Origin: Bacillus sp. RAR_GA_16
GTDB taxonomy: Bacteria; Bacillota; Bacilli; Bacillales; Guptibacillaceae
Assembly: GCF_020165985.1 (NCBI RefSeq)
Contig: NZ_JAIUKZ010000007.1
Coordinates: forward strand, 62,001 to 126,000
Length of the DNA stretch: 64,000 nucleotides
Direction: 5' to 3'
Part shown: one piece after another, positions 27,121-35,689 of the stretch
Layout of the letters: each line of letters opens with the position of its first letter
Position numbering within the stretch: position 1 is the first letter of the stretch
Translations under genes and position numbers: made by a program
Notes under the pieces: generated by a model
Databases searched by the model: none
What the model was told of the DNA's origin: nothing
Seen by the model: only the letters and a program-made list of their open reading frames with translations

Positions 27121-28671
27121 ATGTTATCATCCAGTGTTGGTTATCTGTTACTTTTAATCTTTGGCGTGTTTTTTACAGGTATGACGTTTTTCATGCAGCG
27201 AAGGCGAAAGCAAGTGATGACGGCAGAGCAGTATAGTACAGCAGGCCGGAGCGTAGGTGTTGGGTTAACGAGCGCGTCCATTATTGCAGCTTGGACGTGG
27301 GCGGCTACCTTGATGATGTCCTCTTCGACAGGGTATCAGTACGGGATAAGTGGACCTTATTGGTATGCAGCCGGTGCGTGTATTCAAGTGTTACTGTTTG
27401 CCATTGTCGCCATTCAATTAAAGTCTAGAGCGCCAAATGCACATACGTTTCTAGAATTTATTGGCCAGCGTTTTGATAAGAAGAACCACAGACTCATTAT
27501 GGTCTTTGCACTTATGACCAATATTCTTGTCACAGCAATGGTTATTCTTGGCGGTGCGATTGCGCTCAATTCCTTAACAGGTATGAATTTGTTTGTTGCA
27601 GCCTTCCTGATCCCCCTTACCTTCACGATTTACACCATGATAGGCGGTTTGAAAGCTTCCTTTGTGGCTGATTACTTTAACACGGTAATGATTTTTCTCA
27701 TTCTCACCATTTTCGCAGTAGCGATCTACGTAAAATTTGGAACCACCCCCATCTATGAAGGACTTCAAGATCTTCCATCTTCCACATCTATGCTCACCAT
27801 GGCATCTATTCCAGGACTCTTTTTCGGTATGATTAATATTATTGGTAACTTCGGTGCCGTTTTCGTTGATCAGGCCTACTGGCAGCGAGCAATTGCTAGT
27901 AAAGATAGTGCAACTTCACGAGCATACATATATGGCGGAATTGCCTGGTTTTCTATTCCTTTTGCGATTGCCACTTTCCTAGGTGTAAGTGCAGCTGGTC
28001 TTGGCGTGCCGATTAGTACGCCAGATTCCGTTGCCCCTGAAATGGCTTCCTATCTTCTTGGTAGTGTAGGGTCCATTCTTTTTCTCGCCATGCTCTTTAT
28101 GGCTGTAATGTCGACTGGCGCAGCAGAGTTGACGGCGATTACCAATATTATCGTAACCGACATTTACCGGCATTCCATCAACCCAAAAGCAAGCAGTCAA
28201 ACATTACTTAACGTATCTAGAAAAGTTACGTTAAGCTTTGGATTAATAATGGGACTTCTGTCGATTCTCCTCTTTTATGTGGGAATAAGTTTAGGATTTG
28301 TGTATATGGCAATGGGTATCTTTGTTAGTGGAGCGGTTATTCCAGTTACACTAGGTTTACTCTGGAAAAAAGCGACTAATGAAGGAACGTTTTATGGAGC
28401 GTTATCTGGCTTTATTCTTGGAGTGACAGCCTGGGTTACGTCTACCTATGTGATGTTTGGGGAAGTAAGCGTTGATTCACTTGGCCAACTTGAATCCATG
28501 TTTTTTGGAAACATTACCGTCTTTATTGTAAGTGGTGTGATTGCCGTCGGGCACGGGCTAATGGCCAATGAAGAATTTGACTTTGATTCATTGAAAGATA
28601 AATTCAAAAGCTTTGATGATGAAGTGGTCGAAAGTGAGGAGGAGATTCATCTTGAACGAACAGCTCGATAA
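27121..28671 (+). CDS. Sodium:solute symporter family transporter
   Basis: A 516-residue membrane protein with about 13 hydrophobic helices and the SSS fold (PF00474): STAGRSVGVGLTSASIIAAW in the first unwound helix, MIGGLKASFVADYFNTVMIF in the middle, and MAVMSTGAAELTAITNIIVTDIYRH, the conserved Na+ site region. It resembles the urea/carboxylate branch more than the proline branch, but the substrate cannot be assigned. The start is ATG 27121 after GGAGG. The C-terminal tail is acidic, and the last 20 bases overlap the next gene, so the two are translated together. Confidence 0.88.
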   Translation: MLSSSVGYLLLLIFGVFFTGMTFFMQRRRKQVMTAEQYSTAGRSVGVGLTSASIIAAWTWAATLMMSSSTGYQYGISGPYWYAAGACIQVLLFAIVAIQLKSRAPNAHTFLEFIGQRFDKKNHRLIMVFALMTNILVTAMVILGGAIALNSLTGMNLFVAAFLIPLTFTIYTMIGGLKASFVADYFNTVMIFLILTIFAVAIYVKFGTTPIYEGLQDLPSSTSMLTMASIPGLFFGMINIIGNFGAVFVDQAYWQRAIASKDSATSRAYIYGGIAWFSIPFAIATFLGVSAAGLGVPISTPDSVAPEMASYLLGSVGSILFLAMLFMAVMSTGAAELTAITNIIVTDIYRHSINPKASSQTLLNVSRKVTLSFGLIMGLLSILLFYVGISLGFVYMAMGIFVSGAVIPVTLGLLWKKATNEGTFYGALSGFILGVTAWVTSTYVMFGEVSVDSLGQLESMFFGNITVFIVSGVIAVGHGLMANEEFDFDSLKDKFKSFDDEVVESEEEIHLERTAR

Positions 28672-28882
28672 GGATGCGAAACTTTGTGTCAGATGGGCGA
28701 TCGGCTTAACGACTCTTTTCATTATTATCTTTCCAGGCATTATGTTTATTACCGGCTATCAGTATAGCTTGACCTTTTTTAAAGGATGGACGTATGTATC
28801 CCTTGGTTGGCTCATAATCGCAGGACTGTTTATTGCAGTTCGACCTATTATTGAAATGGTAAATGGAGGGGAGGAGTCGTAA
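28652..28882 (+). CDS. Small two-helix membrane protein, probable partner of the symporter
   Basis: A 76-residue protein with two membrane helices (WAIGLTTLFIIIFPGIMFIT and GWTYVSLGWLIIAGLFIAVR). It starts at TTG 28652 with GAGGAGGAG upstream and overlaps the end of the symporter gene by 20 bases. Small partner subunits are known beside several SSS transporters, and the tight overlap suggests that role; I do not recognise the family by sequence. Confidence 0.65.
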   Translation: MNEQLDKDAKLCVRWAIGLTTLFIIIFPGIMFITGYQYSLTFFKGWTYVSLGWLIIAGLFIAVRPIIEMVNGGEES

Positions 28883-28922
28883 AGTTAGTAGGAAACACAA
28901 GGTTTAGATGTGTAAAAACGCT

Positions 28923-28958
28923 AGCGTTCACTCCATTATTGAGTGAACGCTTTTTTTC
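28923..28958 (+). terminator. Terminator of the symporter operon
   Basis: Stem AGCGTTCACTC with GAGTGAACGCT, loop of seven, then seven T. Confidence 0.9.
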
Positions 28959-29039
28959 TAAGCGTTAAACTCGCTTATCTGCCTTCCAATATAAGGTATA
29001 ATAATATAGGATATATGCAGATGAGGGGGAGGATATTGA

Positions 29040-30194
29040 ATGAATGTTAATAGAGGACAAAAGGTACCAATCACAAGTGGGAGAAGTGTATCGGACATTA
29101 TTGTAACGCTAGATTGGCAGCACGATGATCAAGGAATCGAAGTGGATGCAGCTGCGTTTCTCTTAAATGAAACAGGAAAATGCAGTGGGGATGAGAGTTT
29201 CTTGTTTTATGGTCAGCCTATTAGTAATGATCAAAGCGTGAAGCAAGTCATGCAGGGTGATCATCGAAATGACACGCATATATCTTTAAAAGGGTTGTCT
29301 TCTTCCGTTAGGAAAATCGCTTTTACGTTAACGATTCACCAAGGGGAAGAAAGAGGACAAAACTTTGGTCAAGTGTCTTCATTGGCCCTTCGCATTAAAG
29401 AGAAATCGAGTGGAGAGGATCTCGTTACGTTTACTTTTGGGGAGGAATTAACGAAAGAAACGGCGATTGTTGTAGGGGAGCTTTATTTACATAATGGCGA
29501 TTGGAAGTTTAGTGCGGTAGGGAGTGGGTTCTTTGGTGGACTGGCCGCGCTTTGTGAGAATTTTGGTATTGAGGTGGAGAGTAGCGATCAACAGGTAGAA
29601 GAATCTACCCCGCCCCAGCCAGTACAATCGCCGCCGGAAGCGGTTGTTCCTTTAACGGTTACATTAAAGAAAAAAGAGGCAATTTCCATTAGGAAGTCAG
29701 AGAAAGTGGTCGCGACGCTTGAATGGAAAAGCAAGAAAGACCTGGATTTGTATTGCTTCTATGTTCTGAAAGATGGAACAGAAGGAAAAGTATACTATCG
29801 GACGCCAGGTCATGCGCATAAAGAACCATATATCACGTTAGATGGAGATGCACAGGGGGCAGGAAAGGAAACGGTCGTTGTCCATAAACCGTCAGAATTA
29901 AAATACGTTCTGTTTTCTGCGTATAGTGCGGTTTCCAATGGATTTGGAAGTTTTAAATCAATGAAAGCAAAAGCCATCGTTGATAATCAAATGGGGCAAA
30001 AAGTGACCTCACCTCTTTTTGAAAAGAATCATTTTGCTTATTGGGTAGCAATTGCAAAAATTGATTTTACAGATCCTAATGAGATGAGTGTAAGTCATGT
30101 AGAGAAGTATTCAAAAAGTGGAACAGAACGGTCACCACTTTTATATCAAGATGGATCCTTTGAAATGAATGTTGGACCAATGGAGTTTAAATAG
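29040..30194 (+). CDS. TerA/TerD-family stress protein with two TerD-like domains
   Basis: A 384-residue cytoplasmic protein. The N-terminal part (1-180) is a TerD domain (DIIVTLDWQHDDQGIEVDAA, DESFLFYGQP, FTLTIHQGEERGQNFGQV, VGELYLHNGDWKFSAVGSGF). The second part (205-384) is a diverged TerD-like domain (VVATLEWKSKKDLDLYCFYV), as in TerA. TerD domains bind Ca2+ and belong to the tellurium-resistance and stress system. A Pro-rich linker (STPPQPVQSPPEAVVPL) joins the halves. No other ter gene is nearby, so this is a solitary member. The start is ATG 29040 after AGGGGGAGG. Confidence 0.82.
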   Translation: MNVNRGQKVPITSGRSVSDIIVTLDWQHDDQGIEVDAAAFLLNETGKCSGDESFLFYGQPISNDQSVKQVMQGDHRNDTHISLKGLSSSVRKIAFTLTIHQGEERGQNFGQVSSLALRIKEKSSGEDLVTFTFGEELTKETAIVVGELYLHNGDWKFSAVGSGFFGGLAALCENFGIEVESSDQQVEESTPPQPVQSPPEAVVPLTVTLKKKEAISIRKSEKVVATLEWKSKKDLDLYCFYVLKDGTEGKVYYRTPGHAHKEPYITLDGDAQGAGKETVVVHKPSELKYVLFSAYSAVSNGFGSFKSMKAKAIVDNQMGQKVTSPLFEKNHFAYWVAIAKIDFTDPNEMSVSHVEKYSKSGTERSPLLYQDGSFEMNVGPMEFK

Positions 30195-30202
30195 AGTAAA
30201 GC

Positions 30203-30238
30203 AAAAACACCTCATCCTAGTTGGACGAGGTGTTTTTT
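30203..30238. terminator. Bidirectional terminator between the terA-like and eamA genes
   Basis: Stem AAAACACCTCATCC with GGACGAGGTGTTTT (one mismatch) and T-runs in both directions. Confidence 0.85.
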
Positions 30239-30239
30239 G

Positions 30240-31148
30240 CTATTGCTGTTCGACTATTTTTCTCCGTGTAAGGCTTATCTTCTCGCTGAAAAGGGTTGGT
30301 AGTGACATACCGATAATAATGATGACAATACCCACACCTTGCAGAACGGATACTGTTTCACTTAATAAGATGACGGAAACCATGACGGCGATCGGAAGCT
30401 CAATTGCACTAAGGATAGAGGATTTACCTAAGCCCACCTTCGGAATAGCGATTGAGAATAAGAAAACTGGAATGATCATACCAAATAAGCCTAATGCAAT
30501 TCCGTATAACCATAATCCTTCTAGAAACAGTGTCCCATTCCAGATGATTTCTGGAGATTGAAAAACCGCTGACACCACGAATGCAAAAAACGATACGATG
30601 ACTAATCGGTTGGACGTATTCATTTTGGCGTTCGCTTTTCCATTAAAGTAGAGGAAAAGTGAATAACAAAGTGCCGCTCCAAGTCCCCATAACCAACCTT
30701 GCAAAGGGATGTTAGATAAGTCAGCATCAATAAGGCCTGCGGCAGGAATCGTTCCACCGATTAAGATAATAAGTGAAAGCATTTCCATACGGGTTGGGAG
30801 CTGACGTTTCGTAATACTTGAAATCAACATGCCGATCCAGGTGAATTGGAAGAGCAATACGACAGCAAGGGATGCGGGTAAATAATTTAATGATTGGCCA
30901 TAGAGGATATTTGTTAAGCCTGTAAAAATCCCCGCAAAAATGAGGGTTTTAATTCCTGCGAAACTTAACTTTTTTCGGTTAGTGATAAGAAAGATCAGCA
31001 CTGCAATGACAAAACCGATAAAAAATTGGCTTGTTACAGCTTCAGACGCAGTAAATCCACTGCCCATTGCTAATTTAATTATTGTCGATACAACCCCATA
31101 GCTGCTTGCTCCAATAATGACAAGAAGGGGATATAAATACATTTTCAT
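30240..31148 (-). CDS. EamA/DMT superfamily transporter
   Basis: A 302-residue membrane protein with ten predicted helices in two halves, typical of the drug/metabolite transporter superfamily (AASLAVVLLFQFTWIGMLIS in the first half, LSAIELPIAVMVSVILLSET in the second). Both halves carry the EamA pattern. Substrates of these exporters range from amino acids to metabolites, and none is predictable. The start is ATG 31148 with GGAGG ten bases upstream. It is a single-gene unit divergent from cydABCD. Confidence 0.87.
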   Translation of the reverse strand: MKMYLYPLLVIIGASSYGVVSTIIKLAMGSGFTASEAVTSQFFIGFVIAVLIFLITNRKKLSFAGIKTLIFAGIFTGLTNILYGQSLNYLPASLAVVLLFQFTWIGMLISSITKRQLPTRMEMLSLIILIGGTIPAAGLIDADLSNIPLQGWLWGLGAALCYSLFLYFNGKANAKMNTSNRLVIVSFFAFVVSAVFQSPEIIWNGTLFLEGLWLYGIALGLFGMIIPVFLFSIAIPKVGLGKSSILSAIELPIAVMVSVILLSETVSVLQGVGIVIIIIGMSLPTLFSEKISLTRRKIVEQQ

Positions 31149-31335
31149 TGATCGTTTGCCTCCAGTTAAACTCTAGCTTTATTGTATCTTGATGAAAGCG
31201 CTTTTGATTTGAAAAACACAAATTCAAATATAGCTTAAATAAGTTGAATAAAGCAATGGTTAATTGAGGAAAAGTGCCTGTCACCACCCGAATAATGTTA
31301 TTTTTTGTCGAATTGAAAATCTTTTTCTTGCAGTC

Positions 31336-31351
31336 TGTGATATCCCTCACA
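31336..31351. promoter_or_regulatory. FNR/CRP-type box before cydABCD
   Basis: TGTGA-TATCCC-TCACA, a perfect dyad with the six-base spacer used by Bacillus Fnr. It lies about 220 bases before cydA. A related dyad with a four-base spacer (TGTGATTGTTCACA) is at 31500-31513. Confidence 0.6.
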
Positions 31352-31571
31352 CATCTCCTTCTTTCTGATTCAACTGTCGAAATTCGCACACAGGACAGAC
31401 AAAAAGCGTTCAAATTCATCCCGCCACTCGTTTTAATGTCTGATGTAATCTAAGGAAGAAGCGGAAAGCGACTTTTGTCATAGGAGAAAATATCTAAACT
31501 GTGATTGTTCACACAGACCTGTTATGCACGGTTGAAGGTTGTACAAGTTACAGAATGTAGGGGGATCTGGT

Positions 31572-32967
31572 ATGAGTGAATTACTTTTAGCAAGACTACA
31601 ATTCGGATCAACAACAATTTTTCACTTTTTGTTTGTTCCGTTGTCTATTGGACTTGTCTTTCTAGTAGCGGTTATGGAGACGCTGTATGTCGTGAAAGGA
31701 GACGATGTTTATAAACGAATGGCGAAGTTCTGGGGACATTTGTTTCTCATTAACTTCGCTGTAGGAGTTGTAACAGGGATTATCCAAGAATTTCAGTTTG
31801 GGATGAACTGGTCCGAGTATTCTCGATTTGTAGGAGACGTGTTTGGAGCTCCCCTTGCGATTGAAGCGTTGCTGGCTTTCTTTATGGAATCCACGTTTAT
31901 TGGTCTCTGGATATTTGGGTGGGATCGATTATCCAAAAAACTTCATTTGATGTGCATTTGGCTCGTTTCGCTTGGAACATTGATGTCAGCGTTGTGGATT
32001 CTTGCAGCGAATTCATTTATGCAGGAGCCAGTAGGTTTTGTGATTCGAAATGGAAGAGCAGAGATGAATGACTTCTTCGCTTTACTTACTAATCCGCAAC
32101 TATTTGTTGAATTCCCTCACGTCATTTTTGGAGCGTTCGCTACAGGTGCTTTCTTTATCGGAGGTGTTAGCGCCTACAAAATTCTTCGTAATCAGGAAGT
32201 CGGCTTTTTTAAAAAGTCTTTTAATATTGCGATGATTGTTGCTTTTATTTCTGGAATGGGCGTAGCGTTTAGTGGACACGCTCAGGCGAAACACTTGATG
32301 GAGTCTCAGCCTATGAAGATGGCGGCTAGTGAAGCGCTATGGGAAGACAGTGGCGATTCCAGCAGCATGGACGGCATTCGCATTGGTTGATTCAAAAAAT
32401 CAAGAAAATTCATTTGAAATTAACATACCATATGCCCTTAGTTACCTTGCTTATGAAGAATTCAGTGGTGAAGTACCTGGTATGAAAACCTTGCAAAAAG
32501 AGTACGAAGAAAAGTATGGAGAGGTGAATTATATCCCTCCTGTAAAACCGACTTTCTGGAGCTTCCGTATTATGGTAGGCGCTGGAATGCTCATGATTTT
32601 CACTTCTTTCCTCGGGCTCTTACTAAATTTCTACAAAAAGCTTGAGAGTAGCCAACTTTACTTAAAAGGGATGGTGTGGCTCATTTCGTTTCCTTTTATA
32701 GCGAATTCAGCCGGATGGATTATGACAGAAATCGGAAGGCAGCCGTGGACGGTATTTGGATTGATGACAACATCAGCGTCTGTCTCCCCAAACGTATCAA
32801 AAGCATCATTATTGTTTTCTTTTCTATCCTTTACAGCAATTTATACGGTTCTTGCAGCTTTACTCGTTTACTTATTCGTTCGTGAAATAAAAAAGGGATC
32901 AGAACATTCTGCACATGAGGACAAAGATGTGACAGTTGATCCGTTTGATCAGGGGGCCTATTTATGA
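31572..32967 (+). pseudogene. cydA: Cytochrome bd ubiquinol oxidase subunit I, split by one extra base
   Basis: The first frame (31572-32390) gives MSELLLARLQFGSTTIFHFL through ASEALWEDSGDSSSMDGIRIG-stop; the rest lies in another frame (to 32967) with NSFEINIPYALSYLAYEEFS and the family signature GRQPWTVFGLM. Dropping one T of the pair at 32357-32358 joins them as EDSGDPAAWTAFALVDS, and the protein becomes 464 residues, the normal CydA length with the short Q-loop. Heme ligands are present: His in TTIFHFLFVPLS, His in EFPHVIFGAFATG, and the downstream Met region. CydA oxidises menaquinol and reduces O2 with high affinity in the membrane. Since cydB, cydD and cydC behind it are intact and overlapping, loss of cydA would make them useless, which favours a sequence error or a very recent mutation. 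Confidence 0.9.
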
Positions 32968-33977
32968 TTGCACTTAATGAACTATGGTTTATTCTTGTAG
33001 CTGTATTGTTTGTTGGCTTCTTCTTTTTAGAAGGGTTTGATTTCGGTGTAGGAATGGCCAGTCGCTTTCTTGGTAGGAATGAGTTAGAGCGTCGTATTAT
33101 GGTAAACACGATTGGACCGTTCTGGGATGCAAATGAAGTGTGGTTATTAACGGGTGGCGGTGCAATCTTTGCAGCTTTTCCACACTGGTATGCGACGATG
33201 TTCAGCGGTTATTATATCCCGTTCGTATTCGTCCTTCTCGCGCTCATAGGGCGAGGGGTTGCTTTTGAATTCCGAGGAAAAGTAGACACACCTAAGTGGA
33301 TTAAATCCTGGGACTGGGTTGTGTTCATTGGAAGTATTATGCCTCCATTTTTATTTGGGGTTCTCTTTACAAGTATTTTAAGAGGTATGCCGATTGATGA
33401 ACAAATGAATATCCACGCTGGATTTAGTGACTATGTGAATGGATATACGGTACTTGGCGGGGTGACAGTGACCATGCTCTGTTTCTTACATGGACTCGTG
33501 TTCCTTACTCTTAAAACGGTGGGGGAGCTTCAGCAGCGTGCGCGAGAGTTAGCAAGCAAAGTGGTCTATGGGGTTCTTGCTTCATTAGTTGCTTTTGTTG
33601 CACTCTCGTATGTTGAAACGGATCTATTCAGTAATCGTGGGCTTGTAAGCATGGCGTTTACTTTATTAATTGTATTAAGTTATGTGTTTGCAATAGTCTT
33701 TTTAAAACAGCATCGTGATGGATGGGCGTTCGGTATGACTGGAGCGGGAATTGCTTTAACGGTTTCTACTCTATTTACAGCTTTATTCCCACGCGTAATG
33801 ATTAGTTCGATTGACGTAGCTTACAATTTAACGGTGTATAACGCTTCTTCAGGAAACTATTCTTTAAAAGTGATGACGATCGTGGCACTTACGCTTCTGC
33901 CTTTCGTCCTTGGCTATCAAATTTGGAGTTATTATGTATTTAGGAAACGAGTAGATGGTAAGGATATGATTTACTAA
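32964..33977 (+). CDS. cydB: Cytochrome bd ubiquinol oxidase subunit II
   Basis: A 337-residue membrane protein with eight or nine helices, starting MIALNELWFILVAVLFVGFF and carrying LEGFDFGVGM and GPFWDANEVWLLTGGGAIFA, both typical of CydB. It forms the heterodimer with CydA. The ATG overlaps the cydA stop (ATGA), showing translational coupling and supporting cydA as a formerly continuous gene. It is one base overlapped with cydD. Confidence 0.95.
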   Translation: MIALNELWFILVAVLFVGFFFLEGFDFGVGMASRFLGRNELERRIMVNTIGPFWDANEVWLLTGGGAIFAAFPHWYATMFSGYYIPFVFVLLALIGRGVAFEFRGKVDTPKWIKSWDWVVFIGSIMPPFLFGVLFTSILRGMPIDEQMNIHAGFSDYVNGYTVLGGVTVTMLCFLHGLVFLTLKTVGELQQRARELASKVVYGVLASLVAFVALSYVETDLFSNRGLVSMAFTLLIVLSYVFAIVFLKQHRDGWAFGMTGAGIALTVSTLFTALFPRVMISSIDVAYNLTVYNASSGNYSLKVMTIVALTLLPFVLGYQIWSYYVFRKRVDGKDMIY

Positions 33978-35689
33978 TGGGAAAAATTCTATTTCAATTA
34001 CCAAACGTTAAAAAGATTATATTCGTCCTAACGCTTTTTACAGCTTTACAAGGGGCTGCTACGATCATGCAGGCAAAGTGGCTCGCTGAAGCGGTAACGA
34101 GTCTTTTTGAGGGAGAGGAGATCAAGCAACTTTCTCTCGTTATTTCGATTTTCATTGCCGCCTTTATGACGAGGCATCTGATTAAACTTGTTCTATCAAA
34201 AACGATCATTCGCTATGCTGCTCAAGTTTCTTCTTCTTTGAAAAGAGAGGCTCTAGAGAAATGTTTTGCATTAGGACCACGTTTTGCAGGAGAGTTTGGG
34301 ACTGGTAATCTTGTAACGCTATTCATTGATGGAGCGAAACAATTCCGCTTATATGTGGAATTGTTTCTTCCTAAGTTCACTGGCATGCTTGTCGTTCCTC
34401 TACTTGTCCTTGCCTATATTTGGACGTTAGATAAAACGTCCGCAATTATTTTATTCCTTACTCTACCAATTTTGATCGGTTTCCTTATTTTACTTGGTCT
34501 TGCGGCGAAAAAGAAAGCAGACAAGCAGTGGGGAACGCATCGCATCTTATCCAATCATTTTGTTGATTCACTTCGTGGTATGGAAACGTTGAAGTACATG
34601 GGCTTAAGTCGGAAACATGCTAGAAGCATTAAGGAAGTGAGTGAAAAGTATCGGAAATCGACGATGAGTACGTTACGAGTCGCTTTCCTTTCTTCCTTTG
34701 CACTCGATTTTTTTACAATGTTAGGGATTGCAACGGTCGCTGTTTTTCTTGGGCTGCGTCTTGTTGAAGGTGGAATCACCCTTCTGCCAGCCCTCACCAT
34801 TTTAATTCTTGCGCCAGAATTTTTCCTTCCAGTTCGTGAGTTAGGGAATGATTACCACGCTACATTGAATGGACAAGAAGCTGGAAGAAAGCTACTTGAA
34901 ATGATTCACACTCCTGATTTTAAAGAGGAAAAAGCGCTTATTCCACAGTGGTCTTGTGAAGATGAGTTAGCGTTTCATCATCTAACAGTAAACCGTGAAG
35001 GGAAAAACTCGTTGCATCGCGTCTCCTTTTCGGTGAAGGGAAAGAAGAAGATTGGGATCGTCGGCGAAAGTGGCTCTGGTAAGACGACATTGATTGATGT
35101 TCTGGGAGGATTTCTTGAAGGAAATGAAGGAAGCATTGAAATGAATGGAGAACCGATGTCTCATTTAAAGAAAACGGAGTGGCAGAAGCAGTTATACTAT
35201 ATGCCGCAACACCCTCATCTTTTTCATGATACGCTAGCGAACAATATCCGTTTCTATCAGCCCGATGCATCTTTGGAAGCAGTTGAACGAGCTGTAGAAG
35301 CAGCTGGATTAGAATCGGTTGTTGCTCTTCTTCCTAATGGGTTAAATGAGAAGATCGGAGAGGGTGGAAGAGAGTTAAGCGGAGGGCAAGCTAAACGAGT
35401 TGCCCTGGCGCGTGCTTTTCTAGAAGAGCGTTCTATCCTCCTTCTTGATGAACCAACAGCGCAACTTGATGTGGAAACAGAATATGAGATTAAGAAAAGG
35501 ATTCTTCCTTTATTTAAGGATAATCTTGTTTTTATGGCCACGCACAGATTGCATTGGATGATGGAAATGGATCTCATCTTTATGCTTGAAAAAGGTGAGA
35601 TTGTTGAAATTGGTACGCATGAAGAGTTAATGGAACGAAGAGGGAGCTACTATCGTATGGTGTGTATGCAGATGAAGGGGGTCTCATAA
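33977..35689 (+). CDS. cydD: ABC transporter CydD (cytochrome bd assembly, thiol export)
   Basis: A 570-residue half-transporter: six membrane helices (1-310) and an ATPase domain with Walker A VGESGSGKTTLID near residue 360, signature LSGGQAKRVALARAF and Walker B ILLLDEPTAQLD, then ATHRL. With CydC it exports glutathione or cysteine and is needed for heme incorporation in cytochrome bd. In B. subtilis the pair is likewise encoded behind cydAB. The start overlaps the cydB stop by one base. Confidence 0.93.
   Translation: MGKILFQLPNVKKIIFVLTLFTALQGAATIMQAKWLAEAVTSLFEGEEIKQLSLVISIFIAAFMTRHLIKLVLSKTIIRYAAQVSSSLKREALEKCFALGPRFAGEFGTGNLVTLFIDGAKQFRLYVELFLPKFTGMLVVPLLVLAYIWTLDKTSAIILFLTLPILIGFLILLGLAAKKKADKQWGTHRILSNHFVDSLRGMETLKYMGLSRKHARSIKEVSEKYRKSTMSTLRVAFLSSFALDFFTMLGIATVAVFLGLRLVEGGITLLPALTILILAPEFFLPVRELGNDYHATLNGQEAGRKLLEMIHTPDFKEEKALIPQWSCEDELAFHHLTVNREGKNSLHRVSFSVKGKKKIGIVGESGSGKTTLIDVLGGFLEGNEGSIEMNGEPMSHLKKTEWQKQLYYMPQHPHLFHDTLANNIRFYQPDASLEAVERAVEAAGLESVVALLPNGLNEKIGEGGRELSGGQAKRVALARAFLEERSILLLDEPTAQLDVETEYEIKKRILPLFKDNLVFMATHRLHWMMEMDLIFMLEKGEIVEIGTHEELMERRGSYYRMVCMQMKGVS

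Noticed and set aside
31193-31206. CcpA site TGAAAGCGCTTTTG between eamA and cydA
   Set aside because: Two of the most conserved final bases differ; a match of 12 of 14 in AT-rich DNA is not convincing.
31500-31513. TGTGATTGTTCACA as a Rex or Fnr box before cydA
   Set aside because: The spacer is four bases; Rex and Fnr sites need six. The perfect site at 31336 is preferred.
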